From the NCBI GenBank assembly GCA_024515975.1, contig JAMSKV010000003.1:233541-297540 (forward strand): a DNA stretch of 64,000 nucleotides, written 5' to 3'. The position numbers and the translations under genes were made by a program. Position 1 is the stretch's first letter. Every line of letters begins with the position of its first letter. This document shows positions 10,761-20,563 of this stretch, piece after piece. This stretch comes from Endosaccharibacter trunci. GTDB lineage: Bacteria > Pseudomonadota > Alphaproteobacteria > Acetobacterales > Acetobacteraceae. Under the pieces are notes generated by a model. The model was given only the letters and a program-made list of their open reading frames with translations, was not told where the DNA came from and searched no databases.

Positions 10761-12485
10761 ATGCCGTCGGAACGGACGTCTCCCGCCGATTACCGATGGT
10801 TGCGGCCGTTCGGAACCGTAAGCGTCCGTCTTGTCGTGATCATCCTGCTCGCGGTTGTGCCGGTCGGCGTGATCGGCGCTCTGATGGCCTATCACACCTA
10901 TGTCGCCACGGTGGATGCCAGCTCGAGCCGCGCCGATGTCGTGGCGCAAACTCTCCGTGCGCAATTCGACCAGCGTATCTCCGATGCCCGGCATATGCTG
11001 CACGAGCTGGTACGTCAGCCGCAGATGCAACAGCCGGAGAGTTGCAACGCGCTCCTGGCGCAAACGCTGAATCTGCAGACCGCCGCTCTGCGCGACATCG
11101 TCCTTCTCGACGCCGCCCATCGCCCGATCTGCGCGTCCGGACCTCTCGTTCCCGCCCGCGCGGCGGGTGAACCCGATATGCAGCCCTTCCCCGATGGGAT
11201 CGGCACTGACCAGCGGCCGATGCTGCGCCTGTCCGTTCCGGCAACCTTTGGAGGGCAGCCGGCCAGCCTGTCCGCGGACCTGTCTCTCGGCTTCACACGC
11301 TCCGAACTGGCCGATGCCCAGCTCTGGCATCCGAGTTCGGGCGGCGGGGAAACGGATGCCTGGCTGCTGATGCCGCGGGGGCAACCCGTCCCGATCTGCG
11401 CCGATTGCGGCTGGAGCAGCGCCAGTCACGCCCGCACGGCGGTCGATCGTGCCAAGGAAGGCCGGTCCATTCAGCATAACGTGGTCGGCGACCTGGACTT
11501 GCTGGTGGTGACGCAGCCGAACAGGGCCGAGGATCGTGCACTGGCTGTTTTCCTGTGGCGGGTCGTGGCGATCGCAGCGCTGCTCATTGCCGGCCTCGTG
11601 GTGGTGATGGTCGGTGCCAGCCGGCTGATCGTAGTGCCACTGCGCACCGTGACGCGGTCCGTGGCAACCTGGCGCGAGGCCGGTGCCTACGTTCCCGTGC
11701 AGTCGCGCGCGACGCCGACCGAGCTGCGACAGCTTTCCCGCGCCTTCGCCGACGCCACGCGTTCGGTCGCGGCGCATGAGGAGCGCCTGCGCAAGGCCGA
11801 GATCAAGCAGGAGCTGCTGATCAAGGAGATTCACCATCGGGTGAAGAACAACCTGCAGATCATCGCTTCGCTGCTCAACCTGCAGGCCAACCGTATCCGC
11901 CAGCCCGAAGCCCGTGCCGAGTTCGCCTCGGCGCGCGACCGGGTCCGGGCGCTCGCGACGCTGCACCGCCATCTGTATTCCGAAGGCGAGCTGCACACGC
12001 TCAATATGAAGTCTTTTTTAGAAGAATTGTGCGGACAGCTTTTCCAGGCGATCGGCGAGACCGAAGGCAGGCGCATTCGTCTGGAAATCGAAGCGCCGGA
12101 AATCGTTATGTCCACGGATCAAGCCGTGCCGCTCGCTCTGGTGGTGACGGAAGCGGTCAGCAACGCCATCAAATACGCTTTCCCAGGCGGGCGCAGCGGT
12201 TTTGTCTCCGTGAAGCTGGCGGAAACGGCCCCGGGTGTCGCTACACTCGTTATCCGCGATAACGGCGTCGGCATCCCCGCCGGGCGCGCCGAAACCGAAA
12301 CGGGTATCCGCGACGGGCTCGGCATTCAGCTCATTCGCGGCTTTGCCCGGCAGCTCGGCGCGACCCTCGAGGTGGTCGAGGGCGGCCCGGATCAGGATGG
12401 GCGCAGCGGAGGGACCTGTTATACGCTGACCGTGCCGTTGCAGCCGGAGGCCGATCCAGCCGAAAGCGAGGCCGCGGCCGGATAG
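10761..12485 (+). CDS. Membrane sensor histidine kinase, probable PhyR kinase (PhyK-like)
   Basis: 574 residues: transmembrane helix about 23-45, an extracytoplasmic sensor region of ~215 residues, a second helix about 265-287, a HAMP-like linker, then a HisKA_2-type dimerisation domain with EIHHRVKNNLQIIASLLNLQ (likely phospho-histidine H359) and an HATPase domain with EAVSNAIKYAF, DNGVGIP and GLGIQLIRGF. Kinases of this class phosphorylate PhyR in other alphaproteobacteria, and location in the nepR operon supports that role. The sensor region has cysteines in an ICADCGW motif (about residues 214-220), which might bind metal or respond to redox; this is conjecture. Confidence 0.88.
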   Translation: MPSERTSPADYRWLRPFGTVSVRLVVIILLAVVPVGVIGALMAYHTYVATVDASSSRADVVAQTLRAQFDQRISDARHMLHELVRQPQMQQPESCNALLAQTLNLQTAALRDIVLLDAAHRPICASGPLVPARAAGEPDMQPFPDGIGTDQRPMLRLSVPATFGGQPASLSADLSLGFTRSELADAQLWHPSSGGGETDAWLLMPRGQPVPICADCGWSSASHARTAVDRAKEGRSIQHNVVGDLDLLVVTQPNRAEDRALAVFLWRVVAIAALLIAGLVVVMVGASRLIVVPLRTVTRSVATWREAGAYVPVQSRATPTELRQLSRAFADATRSVAAHEERLRKAEIKQELLIKEIHHRVKNNLQIIASLLNLQANRIRQPEARAEFASARDRVRALATLHRHLYSEGELHTLNMKSFLEELCGQLFQAIGETEGRRIRLEIEAPEIVMSTDQAVPLALVVTEAVSNAIKYAFPGGRSGFVSVKLAETAPGVATLVIRDNGVGIPAGRAETETGIRDGLGIQLIRGFARQLGATLEVVEGGPDQDGRSGGTCYTLTVPLQPEADPAESEAAAG

Positions 12486-12554
12486 GCGGCGTCCCGTAAA
12501 ACGCTGCGTCCGATCACCGCCGTCGTTCCGTCGTCTACGGGAGCCGCTTGACCG

Positions 12555-14336
12555 ATGACCCGATCCAAGGCCGCCCGGGCCGGGGCTTCACCCCGGCCGG
12601 ATCGCTCCGCTTTCCGCGCCTGGAGCAAGCAGCAAAGCAGGATCGGCCGCAAACTGGCGATGCCCTCCATTCTGCTCGGTCTGGTCGTGACCTGTCTGGC
12701 CATCGGTCAGGCCTGGTGCATTGCCGTCGTGCTGGCGCATGCGCTCGCGACGCTGGGCGCACCGGGCGAACTTCCGGGTGCCCGTATGAACCCCGCCTGG
12801 GGCCCGCTGCTCGGCTTCGCCGTGCTGGCGCTCGTGCGCACGGCGTTGCAGGTCGCGCAGGAAACGCGCGCCGCCGATGCGGCCTCCTGGGCACGGCGAC
12901 GCCTGCGCGGCGAGGCGCTCGGGGCGATCCTGGCGCGTGGCCCGGCTCTGCTCCGCACCGGCTCGGCCGGCGTTCTCGGCTCGTTGGTCGTGGACCGCAT
13001 CGAGGCGCTGGACGGGTTCTTCGGCCGCTGGATCCCCGCAGCGCAACTGGCCATTTTGTCGCCCGCCGCGATACTGTTCGCGGTGGCCGTCGTTCAGCCC
13101 AGCGCGGCGCTGGTGCTGCTGATCTGCGGTTTGTTCGTTCCCGTCGCCCAGGCCGTGTTCGGGATCGGCGCCGCCGTCGCGTCTCGCCAGCAATTCGTGG
13201 CGCTGGCCCGGTTGCAGGCCCGGTTTCTCGACCGCATTCGCGGTATCGCCACCATCGTCCTGGCCGGGCGCGCCGATGACGAGGCCGCCCGTCTCGGTTT
13301 CGCCGCGGCGGAACTGCGCATGCGCACGATGCGGGTGCTGCGGGTCGCCTTTCTGTCGTCGGCGGCGCTGGATTGCGCGTTCGCTGTCGCCCTGGTCGCC
13401 ATCGCCCTGCTCGACGGGCGCGCGCTGCTCCATGGCGGCGCGACTCGCTCCTGGCTCGGCGAATTGCTGCTGCCGCGCTCCTTGTTCGCGCTGATCCTGG
13501 TGCCGGAATTCTTTGCTCCGCTCAGGACCTTCGCGCTCGCCTATCAGGACCGTATGCAAGCGGTCGGCGCGTCCGAATCCCTCGGCGCCCTGCCGAAGCC
13601 GCCGGAACCCGACGCTCTGCCGGCGCCGTCGGTCCGCACGGTCAGCGCGCATGGCGTCTCCGTCGCGTTCGAGACTGTCAGCTTCGCCTGGGATCGCAGC
13701 CGCGGTCCCGCGATCGATTCCGTGAGCTTCCGCATCCCGGCGCAGGAAACCGTGATCCTGGCCGGGCCGTCCGGCAGCGGCAAATCCACGCTGATCGAGC
13801 TGCTGCTCGGCTTCGTTGCGCCCGATTCCGGTCGCATTACCCTGAACGGCGCCGATATCGCCACCATCGTTCCGGAAGCCCTGTCGCAGATGACCGCCTG
13901 GATCGGCCAGCGTCCGTTGCTGTTTTCGGGGTCCATCCGGGAGAACGTGTTGTTCGCGAAACCCGATGCGACGCCGCAGCAGCTCGAGGCGGCGCTCCGC
14001 AATGCCGCGCTCGGTGCCTTCGTCGAGACCTTGCCCGACGGCCTGGATACGATGATCGGAGAGGGCGGCTACGGCCTGTCCGGCGGGCAGGCGCAGCGTG
14101 TCGCCATCGCCCGCGCTTTTCTCCGCAATGCGCCGCTCCTGTTGCTGGACGAGCCGACCGCCCACCTCGATCCGGTCACCGAACTCGAGATCCTGGACAG
14201 CCTCCGGCGCCTCGCCGTCGGCAGGACCGTGCTGCTCGCCAGCCACTCCACCGCTGCGCATGCCTTCTCGGGCCGCAGGGTCGATCTGATGAACGGCCGG
14301 CTGCTGCACCATACCCTCGCCGGAGACGTCGCATGA
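12555..14336 (+). CDS. cydD: Thiol reductant ABC exporter subunit CydD
   Basis: Half-transporter of 593 residues: six-helix membrane domain (about 40-350) and a C-terminal ATPase with Walker A GPSGSGKSTL, signature LSGGQAQR and Walker B LLLLDEPTAHLD. With CydC it forms the heterodimer that exports glutathione/cysteine to the periplasm and is needed to assemble cytochrome bd and some c-type cytochromes. Its stop overlaps the cydC start (ATGA). No cydAB genes lie in this window. Confidence 0.92.
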   Translation: MTRSKAARAGASPRPDRSAFRAWSKQQSRIGRKLAMPSILLGLVVTCLAIGQAWCIAVVLAHALATLGAPGELPGARMNPAWGPLLGFAVLALVRTALQVAQETRAADAASWARRRLRGEALGAILARGPALLRTGSAGVLGSLVVDRIEALDGFFGRWIPAAQLAILSPAAILFAVAVVQPSAALVLLICGLFVPVAQAVFGIGAAVASRQQFVALARLQARFLDRIRGIATIVLAGRADDEAARLGFAAAELRMRTMRVLRVAFLSSAALDCAFAVALVAIALLDGRALLHGGATRSWLGELLLPRSLFALILVPEFFAPLRTFALAYQDRMQAVGASESLGALPKPPEPDALPAPSVRTVSAHGVSVAFETVSFAWDRSRGPAIDSVSFRIPAQETVILAGPSGSGKSTLIELLLGFVAPDSGRITLNGADIATIVPEALSQMTAWIGQRPLLFSGSIRENVLFAKPDATPQQLEAALRNAALGAFVETLPDGLDTMIGEGGYGLSGGQAQRVAIARAFLRNAPLLLLDEPTAHLDPVTELEILDSLRRLAVGRTVLLASHSTAAHAFSGRRVDLMNGRLLHHTLAGDVA

Positions 14337-16012
14337 GCCGTGCGACGACTGAGCGGCCGGGACAGGCCGGCATCCGCCCGGTTCTGCGCATCCTCGGCCT
14401 GTGGCGCGCGCATGCTGTCGGTCTTGCCATCGGCGTGATCCTGTCGCTGCTGGCTTTCGTGGCGGGCCTCGCCCTTCTCGCCGCTTCCGGCTCTGCCGTG
14501 GCCGGCACGGGCGTCGGGCTGGTGCTCGCCTCGGCTCTTCTGCTGCGGCTCTTCGGGGCCGGACGCGTCGTGCTGCGTTATCTGGAACGTCTCGCCACGC
14601 ACGATGCCACGTTCCGTGCCCTGGCCGATCTCAGGGTCTGGTTCTTCCGGGGCGTCGCCGCGCGCTCCTCGGGCGGCCTCGGTTTCCGGCGTTCCGGCGA
14701 CCTGCTGTCGCGCCTGGTCGGCGACGTCGAGGCGCTGGACGGTCTTTATCTCCGCATCATCGTTCCGCTCGCGGGCGCGATCATCGCTGTTCCGCTGCTC
14801 TTTATCCTGGCTGAGCGCGCCTCGCCGGTGCTCGCCATCGTTCTGGTCGCGCTCCTCGCCTTGGCCGCTTTCGTCCTGCCGTATCTCGCCGGCTGGCTGG
14901 TGAGCCGGGACTCCCGCGCGCTCTCCGGCGCCTCCGCCGCCCTGCGGATCGCCGTGCTCGACCTCGTGTCGGGCCTGCGCGAGGTGCGCGCCTTCAATGC
15001 CGAGCGGCGCATGCTCGCCGGTGTGCAGGGGCGAGAGGCCGAGCTGCTCGCCGTCCAGCACAGGCTGTCACTGCGTACGGCGATCGCCGGCGCCGCCTCG
15101 TTCCTGTGTCAGCAACTGGCGATCCTGGCGGTGCTCGCGGCCCTCACGGGACTGGTTTTCGCGAGGGTCGATCCGATCGCCGGTACGATCGTCCTGTTCG
15201 TGCTGCTGGCCTCGTTCGAACTGGTCGGCGGGCTGACGCGCGCCGGTGCATTGGCCGGAAATGTCGCCAACGCTGCCGAGCGCGTGCTCGATGCCCGCGC
15301 GCCGGCGCTGGACGGGTCGGCGCCGGCCGGCGTCAAACCGGCCGGGACGGCGATCAGCTTCCGTGATGTCGGATTCCGCTGGCTGCCCGGACGGCCGGCG
15401 GTGTTCGAGCATCTGACGCTCGACATCCAGGCAGGGTCCAGGGTGGCGATCCTGGGACCGTCGGGCTCCGGCAAATCAAGCCTCGCGGCGCTGCTGCTGC
15501 GCGTGGTCCCGCCGCAGCACGGCCAGATCACGATGGGCGGGGTCGATCTTCAGAAACTGGACGAAACCGAGCTGCGCTCGCGCGTCGCGTGGCTGTCCCA
15601 GGCCACGCATCTGTTCGCCGACACCATCCGCGCCAATCTGCTCCTCGGCCGTCCGGACGCCACCGATACCGAACTCTGGCAGGCCCTGGATCAGGCGATG
15701 ATCGGCGATGTGGTGCGCGCCATGCCGGACGGGCTGGACACTTGGCTGGGCGAGGGCGGCTCCGGCTTCTCCGGCGGCCAGCAGCGCCGCCTGGCCCTGG
15801 CGCGCACACTGGTCTCGACCGCGCCGATCCTGATCCTGGACGAGCCTGCCGCCGGGCTCGATGCCGAGACCGAGCGCGCTTTTCTGCAGACGCTGAACGG
15901 CGTCGCCGCGGGCCGAACGGTGATTCTCATCGCCCATCGTCTCACCGGCGTGGAGGTGCTGGACCGGATCTGGCGCCTGGCTGGCGGCCACGCATCGGCG
16001 GCGGCGGCCTGA
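14333..16012 (+). CDS. cydC: Thiol reductant ABC exporter subunit CydC
   Basis: 559-residue half-transporter, translated from the ATG that overlaps the cydD stop by four bases. Membrane domain with RVVLRYLERLATHDATFRAL (a CydC-typical segment) and a nucleotide-binding domain with GPSGSGKSSL, FSGGQQRR and ILILDEPAAGLD. Partner of CydD in the inner membrane. Confidence 0.92.
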   Translation: MSRATTERPGQAGIRPVLRILGLWRAHAVGLAIGVILSLLAFVAGLALLAASGSAVAGTGVGLVLASALLLRLFGAGRVVLRYLERLATHDATFRALADLRVWFFRGVAARSSGGLGFRRSGDLLSRLVGDVEALDGLYLRIIVPLAGAIIAVPLLFILAERASPVLAIVLVALLALAAFVLPYLAGWLVSRDSRALSGASAALRIAVLDLVSGLREVRAFNAERRMLAGVQGREAELLAVQHRLSLRTAIAGAASFLCQQLAILAVLAALTGLVFARVDPIAGTIVLFVLLASFELVGGLTRAGALAGNVANAAERVLDARAPALDGSAPAGVKPAGTAISFRDVGFRWLPGRPAVFEHLTLDIQAGSRVAILGPSGSGKSSLAALLLRVVPPQHGQITMGGVDLQKLDETELRSRVAWLSQATHLFADTIRANLLLGRPDATDTELWQALDQAMIGDVVRAMPDGLDTWLGEGGSGFSGGQQRRLALARTLVSTAPILILDEPAAGLDAETERAFLQTLNGVAAGRTVILIAHRLTGVEVLDRIWRLAGGHASAAAA

Positions 16013-16053
16013 AACCGCACGGCGCGACGGCTCTCGTCGCGTTCGCCGCAACA

Positions 16054-16077
16054 CTCCGGCAATCTCTTTTGCCGGGG
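16054..16077 (+). terminator. Stem-loop after cydDC, possible terminator
   Basis: Inverted repeat CCGGCAA (16056-16062) and TTGCCGG (16069-16075) with loop TCTCTT, extendable by a wobble and a C-G pair, 44 nt after the cydC stop. There is no T-run after the stem, so the assignment is weak. Confidence 0.35.
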
Positions 16078-16144
16078 CCGGCCGCGCATTGACGCACCCG
16101 TGCGTTGACGGCACCTAGGCCGTAACAACCGCAGGACTGCTTTC

Positions 16145-16570
16145 ATGCGCCTTTCATCAATGCCCGGACGCCGTTCGGTCTCCGCCTTCGCGCTCGCGAC
16201 CAGCCTGGGTCTGCTCGCAGGCTGCGCCGACCAGACTGCGAACGGCGATATCGGCCGCAAATACGTGCTGTTCTTCACCAAGGGCTCCACCGCCATCAGC
16301 CCGGCGGGCAGCGGCGTGCTGCGTCAGGCGGCGCGTGTCGCCGGGCGCCACCCGGATCTGGGCGTGCTGGTGGCCGGATTCGCGGCGGCGCACGGCAATA
16401 TCGACGCGGACCAGGCCTTGTCCGAGCAACGTGCGCGCATCGTCGCCGCCGCATTGCAGGGAGACGGCGTCCCGGCCGCTCGCATTGTCGAGCGCGCCCG
16501 TCCGCCGTCGAACGAGGACCCGGGCGTTGCCGCGCGCCGTGTCGAGGTGTCGTTCTTCCAGCAGCCCTGA
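16145..16570 (+). CDS. OmpA-like small lipoprotein
   Basis: 141 residues with a lipoprotein signal ending LGLLAGC (lipobox cysteine at about 27). The mature part reads as a short OmpA_C-like peptidoglycan-associating domain: VLFFTKGSTAISPAGSGVLRQA, ADQALSEQRARIVAAAL, then ARRVEVSFF. Probably anchored to the outer membrane and facing peptidoglycan. No operon partner is apparent; recQ follows 29 bp later in the same direction. The exact role is unknown. Confidence 0.75.
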   Translation: MRLSSMPGRRSVSAFALATSLGLLAGCADQTANGDIGRKYVLFFTKGSTAISPAGSGVLRQAARVAGRHPDLGVLVAGFAAAHGNIDADQALSEQRARIVAAALQGDGVPAARIVERARPPSNEDPGVAARRVEVSFFQQP

Positions 16571-16599
16571 TCCCCGGGGCAGGACTGCCGCGCCTTTCC

Positions 16600-18462
16600 A
16601 TGATGGATTCGAGCCAGACGCGGAAAGGGGCGGCTTCGCTCGCCTTCGGCGCCGCTGCCGGCACGCCCGAAGGGGTGCTGGCGCGGGTCTTCGGCTATCC
16701 TGCCTTTCGCGGGCTGCAGAAACGCGCGGTCGACCGCGTGATGGCGGGGGGCGACGCGCTGGTGCTGATGCCGACCGGCGGCGGCAAGAGTCTGTGCTAC
16801 CAGATCCCGGCGCTCTGCCGTCCCGGCACCGGGCTAGTGGTATCGCCCCTGATCGCGCTCATGGACGATCAGGTCGCAGCACTCCGGCAGGTGGGCGTCA
16901 ATGCCGGCGCGCTGCACTCGGAACTCGAACCGGACGAGGCCGCGCGGATCAACGCCGATCTGAACGCCGGCCGGCTCGACCTGCTTTACGTCTCCCCCGA
17001 ACGGCTGCTCTCCGGCGCCATGCTGGACCGGTTGTCGCGCATCGAATTGTCGGTGATCGCCATCGACGAGGCGCATTGCGTCTCCGCATGGGGGCACGAA
17101 TTCCGGCCGGAATACCGGCTGCTGGCCCAGTTGCCGGAACGGCTGCCCAGCGTGCCCCGCATCGCGCTCACCGCCACCGCCGATCCGCGTACGCGGGCGG
17201 ACATCATCGACGCCCTTGCCATCCCCGATGCGGAATTGCTGCTGGCGTCGTTCCACCGCCCCAATTTGCATATCGCAGCGCGCCCGAAAGGCTCAGAGCT
17301 CAACCAGCTGCTGGAGATGCTGCAACGCCATCGCGGCGAGGCGTCGATCGTGTATTGCGGCTCTCGCGCCAAGACCGAACGCATCGCCAAGAGCCTGCGC
17401 GATCGCGACTGGCCGGCGATCGCGTTTCATGCCGGCCTGTCGCCGCTGGAAAAGCGTGCCGCGTTGCTGCGCTTCCGCTCCGGCGAACCGGTGGTGATGG
17501 TTGCGACGATCGCATTCGGCATGGGCATCGATCGCCCCGACGTGCGTTCGGTGGTCCATCTCGACATGCCGGACAGTCCGGAAGGCTATTACCAGCAGAT
17601 CGGACGCGCCGGGCGCGATGGCGAGCGGTCCGACACGCTGCTTCTGTTCGGCGGCGAGGACATGGCGCGTGCGCGGCATTGGCTCGAACAGAGCCAGGCT
17701 CCGGAGGCACAGAAGCGGGTGATGAGCCAGCGGCTCGAATCCATGATCGTGCTCGCCGAAACGACGGGCTGCCGGACTCGGGCACTGCTGCAATGCTTCG
17801 GCGAGACCCTGGAGCGCGATTGCGGCCATTGCGACAATTGCCGCTTTCCGGTCGCGACCTTCGACGGGACGGTGGCGGCGCAGAAGGTGCTGTCGGCGAT
17901 CTATCGCACCGGCCAGATGTTCGGCGCGCTGCACATCGTGTCCGTGCTGCGGGGCAAGCAGACCGATGCGGTGAAGCGGCACAATCACGACCAGCTCAAG
18001 CTCTACGGGATCGGTAGGGAGAAATCCGACACCTTCTGGCGCAGCGTGATCCGCCAGCTCGTCGCGCGCGGCGCGCTGCGCATTCATGGGGAATACAGCA
18101 GCCTGGCGTTGCACGAGGAGGTGGCGCGTCCGATCCTGCGCGGCGAGGCATCGGTCATGCTGGCCGAGGATGCCGCAGCAGCGCTCTCCGAGGCTGCGGC
18201 GCCGGGCGCGCGCGGATCGTCGGCGCCGCATCGGTCGCTGGACGGGGAAGCGGAAGCACGGTTCCAGGCGCTCCGTGCGTGGCGTCTGGCCGAGGCGCGA
18301 GATCAGGCCGTGCCGCCCTACCTGATCTTCGGAGATGCGACTCTCCGCGACATTGCCGCCGACCATCCGGACACGCTTGCCGAACTCGCTGAGATCAAGG
18401 GGGTGGGCGCATCCAAGCTCGAGCGCTACGGCGATGCGGTGCTGGAGGTTCTGCGCCGGTAG
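16600..18462 (+). CDS. recQ: ATP-dependent DNA helicase RecQ
   Basis: 620-residue superfamily 2 helicase that unwinds 3'-5' in recombination and repair. Motif I PTGGGKSLCYQIPA, motif II IDEAHCVSAWGHEFRPEY, motif VI YYQQIGRAGRDG, the zinc site CFGE...CGHCDNC, an RQC winged helix, and a complete C-terminal HRDC domain (about 540-620). Length fits full-size RecQ. Two adjacent ATG codons at 16600/16603 make the start certain within one residue. Confidence 0.96.
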   Translation: MMDSSQTRKGAASLAFGAAAGTPEGVLARVFGYPAFRGLQKRAVDRVMAGGDALVLMPTGGGKSLCYQIPALCRPGTGLVVSPLIALMDDQVAALRQVGVNAGALHSELEPDEAARINADLNAGRLDLLYVSPERLLSGAMLDRLSRIELSVIAIDEAHCVSAWGHEFRPEYRLLAQLPERLPSVPRIALTATADPRTRADIIDALAIPDAELLLASFHRPNLHIAARPKGSELNQLLEMLQRHRGEASIVYCGSRAKTERIAKSLRDRDWPAIAFHAGLSPLEKRAALLRFRSGEPVVMVATIAFGMGIDRPDVRSVVHLDMPDSPEGYYQQIGRAGRDGERSDTLLLFGGEDMARARHWLEQSQAPEAQKRVMSQRLESMIVLAETTGCRTRALLQCFGETLERDCGHCDNCRFPVATFDGTVAAQKVLSAIYRTGQMFGALHIVSVLRGKQTDAVKRHNHDQLKLYGIGREKSDTFWRSVIRQLVARGALRIHGEYSSLALHEEVARPILRGEASVMLAEDAAAALSEAAAPGARGSSAPHRSLDGEAEARFQALRAWRLAEARDQAVPPYLIFGDATLRDIAADHPDTLAELAEIKGVGASKLERYGDAVLEVLRR

Positions 18463-18579
18463 CATCACGCCCCGGTCACGCTCTCGTGAGGCTAAGCGCA
18501 TGTCTCAGAGGCCGAGACTTTACCTCTTTTTAAGACATTTCCGCCAGGATGCCGCCCGTTCGTTCACGGATGGTTTGCG

Positions 18580-20298
18580 ATGAATGATGCGAATTGGACG
18601 GGTTCCCGACGGTATCGGCTGACCGTTGGGCGCAAGCTGGCTGCCGGAATGCTAGCTCTGATGGTTCTGACCTGCGTGCTCGGCATTTTCGCGATCGACC
18701 GGCTCAGGTCGATCGACTGCGCCATGGAAACAGTGAGTGGCAACAGTCTGCCCAGCATCGGGCATGTCAGCATTCTCGCCTACACGATTCAGGATGTGCG
18801 CCGAAACGAGTATCTCCTGGGCCTCAGCACAGGCAGCAATCCGGCGACGGCTGCGGCTGCGTCGGCAGAGATCGGCCGGATGCTCGATCAGGCCCGTCAG
18901 GCGCGTGCCGCAACCGAACCATTCATCGACGACGGCGAAGAGCGTCAGCGTTACACCGACGAGTTCGATCGCGCTTTCGGTCTGTACCAAGACAGTGTCA
19001 GGCAACTCATCAGCGATGCTCAGGCTGGCAAGGAGGATGCCGTTCGCGCCCGATTGGAGCAGGAGCGGCGTGACGTCTACGAACCGATGCTGGCTTTCCT
19101 CAAATGGGACATCGACTACAATCGCCGCGTCGGCGCGCAGACGGCCGACCTGGCCAAGGCGGATTACCGGCACGCGCTGACGACCATTCTGGTTGGGCTG
19201 GTGGTGGTTCTCCTGTTGGGCGCCGGAGTATCGATCTATTTGACGCGGCATGTCGGCGGAGCGACCGCGCGTCTGGCCGCAGCGATGCGCGGTTTGGCCG
19301 GCGGCAACAAGGAGATGCCGATTCCCGGTGTCGGCCGCACTGACGAGGTCGGCGAGATGGCCGACGCGGTTCATGTGTTCAAGGACAACATGATCAAGGC
19401 GGAAACGCTTGCCGCCGCGGACGAGGCCAATCGCGCTGCCAAACAGAAGCGCAGCGAGGCGCTGGAGGGGCTGATCGCCGATTTCGAGACCAAGATTGCG
19501 AAGATGGTCGATATCCTTGCCTCCGCGTCCACGGAAATGGAAGCGGCCGCGCGGGAGATGTCCGGCACGCTGGCCACCACGGGCGAACAGGCCACCATCG
19601 TCGCCGAAGCGGCGCGCGATGCCGATAACGGTGTGCAGAACGTCGCCTCCGCGGCGGAGCAACTGTCGAGTTCCGTCCGAGAGATCACGCAGCAGGTCTC
19701 GAACGCGGCGGTGCAGGCCGGAAAAGTCGCGGACGATGCCAAGCGGACGGACGAGGTGGTGGGGCGTCTCTCGGAGGCATCGACGCGCGTCGGCCAGATC
19801 GTGGAGCTCATCTCGTCCATCGCCGCCCAGACCAACCTTCTGGCTTTGAACGCCACCATTGAGGCTGCGCGGGCCGGGGAAGCGGGGAAGGGATTCGCGG
19901 TTGTGGCATCGGAGGTGAAGAGTCTCGCGCAGCAGACGGCCCGTGCGACCGCGGGCGTCGGTGAACAGGTCGCGCAGATCCGTCAGGCGACGGAGGCCGC
20001 CGTGGACGCGCTGGCAGCCATCGCTTCCGGTATCGGCGATATCAGCCGGACTGCGGTGACGGTGGCTGCAGCGGTGGAGCAACAAGGCGCCGCCACCGGC
20101 GAAATCGCGCGCAATGTGCAGCAAACGGCCGGCAGCACACGGACTGTCAGCAACAACATCATCCAGGTGAGCCGTCTTGCCCGGGACAATGGCGCGGCTG
20201 CAGCCCAGGTGATGGCATCTGCGGGCGAATTGTCGCTGCAGGCTGAGACGTTGAACCGGGAGGTCACGCACTTCCTGCGGCTCGTGAAAAGCGACTAA
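18580..20298 (+). CDS. Methyl-accepting chemotaxis protein
   Basis: 572-residue transmembrane chemoreceptor: N-terminal helix (about 19-38), a periplasmic four-helix-bundle ligand domain (4HB_MCP type), a second helix (about 196-216), HAMP, and a cytoplasmic coiled coil with the conserved hairpin tip [20 protein letters not shown] followed by [18 protein letters not shown]. The C terminus ends FLRLVKSD, with no CheR/CheB-tethering pentapeptide. No che genes are nearby, so it is an orphan receptor whose ligand cannot be inferred. Confidence 0.93.
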   Translation: MNDANWTGSRRYRLTVGRKLAAGMLALMVLTCVLGIFAIDRLRSIDCAMETVSGNSLPSIGHVSILAYTIQDVRRNEYLLGLSTGSNPATAAAASAEIGRMLDQARQARAATEPFIDDGEERQRYTDEFDRAFGLYQDSVRQLISDAQAGKEDAVRARLEQERRDVYEPMLAFLKWDIDYNRRVGAQTADLAKADYRHALTTILVGLVVVLLLGAGVSIYLTRHVGGATARLAAAMRGLAGGNKEMPIPGVGRTDEVGEMADAVHVFKDNMIKAETLAAADEANRAAKQKRSEALEGLIADFETKIAKMVDILASASTEMEAAAREMSGTLATTGEQATIVAEAARDADNGVQNVASAAEQLSSSVREITQQVSNAAVQAGKVADDAKRTDEVVGRLSEASTRVGQIVELISSIAAQTNLLALNATIEAARAGEAGKGFAVVASEVKSLAQQTARATAGVGEQVAQIRQATEAAVDALAAIASGIGDISRTAVTVAAAVEQQGAATGEIARNVQQTAGSTRTVSNNIIQVSRLARDNGAAAAQVMASAGELSLQAETLNREVTHFLRLVKSD

Positions 20299-20310
20299 GG
20301 GCGCCTCGGT

Positions 20311-20340
20311 GGCGACCGGTCTTTTTGACGATCGGTCGCC
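20311..20340 (+). terminator. Stem-loop after the chemoreceptor gene
   Basis: Perfect 8-bp repeat GGCGACCG / CGGTCGCC, extended to 11 pairs by one G-U and two further pairs around an 8-nt T-rich loop, 12 nt after the receptor stop codon. No U-run follows the stem, so its strength as terminator is uncertain. Confidence 0.45.
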
Positions 20341-20563
20341 GGCGCGACGCTCCTGGGCTCAGGCGATGCCGTTGCGACCGGTTTCGCCAGGATTGAATGA
20401 CGGGGCCTCGAGAGCGCGGGCGTGACCCGGCGAGGCGGAATCAACGCCGTGTTCGGGACCGCGCCCGAATTGCCGGGTTGGTGGACCGGTCGGCTGTCCT
20501 ACCCGAACGGTCGGACCTCACCTGCCGCGAGGAAAGCGGATCAATCAGCCGGGTCCATGAGGC

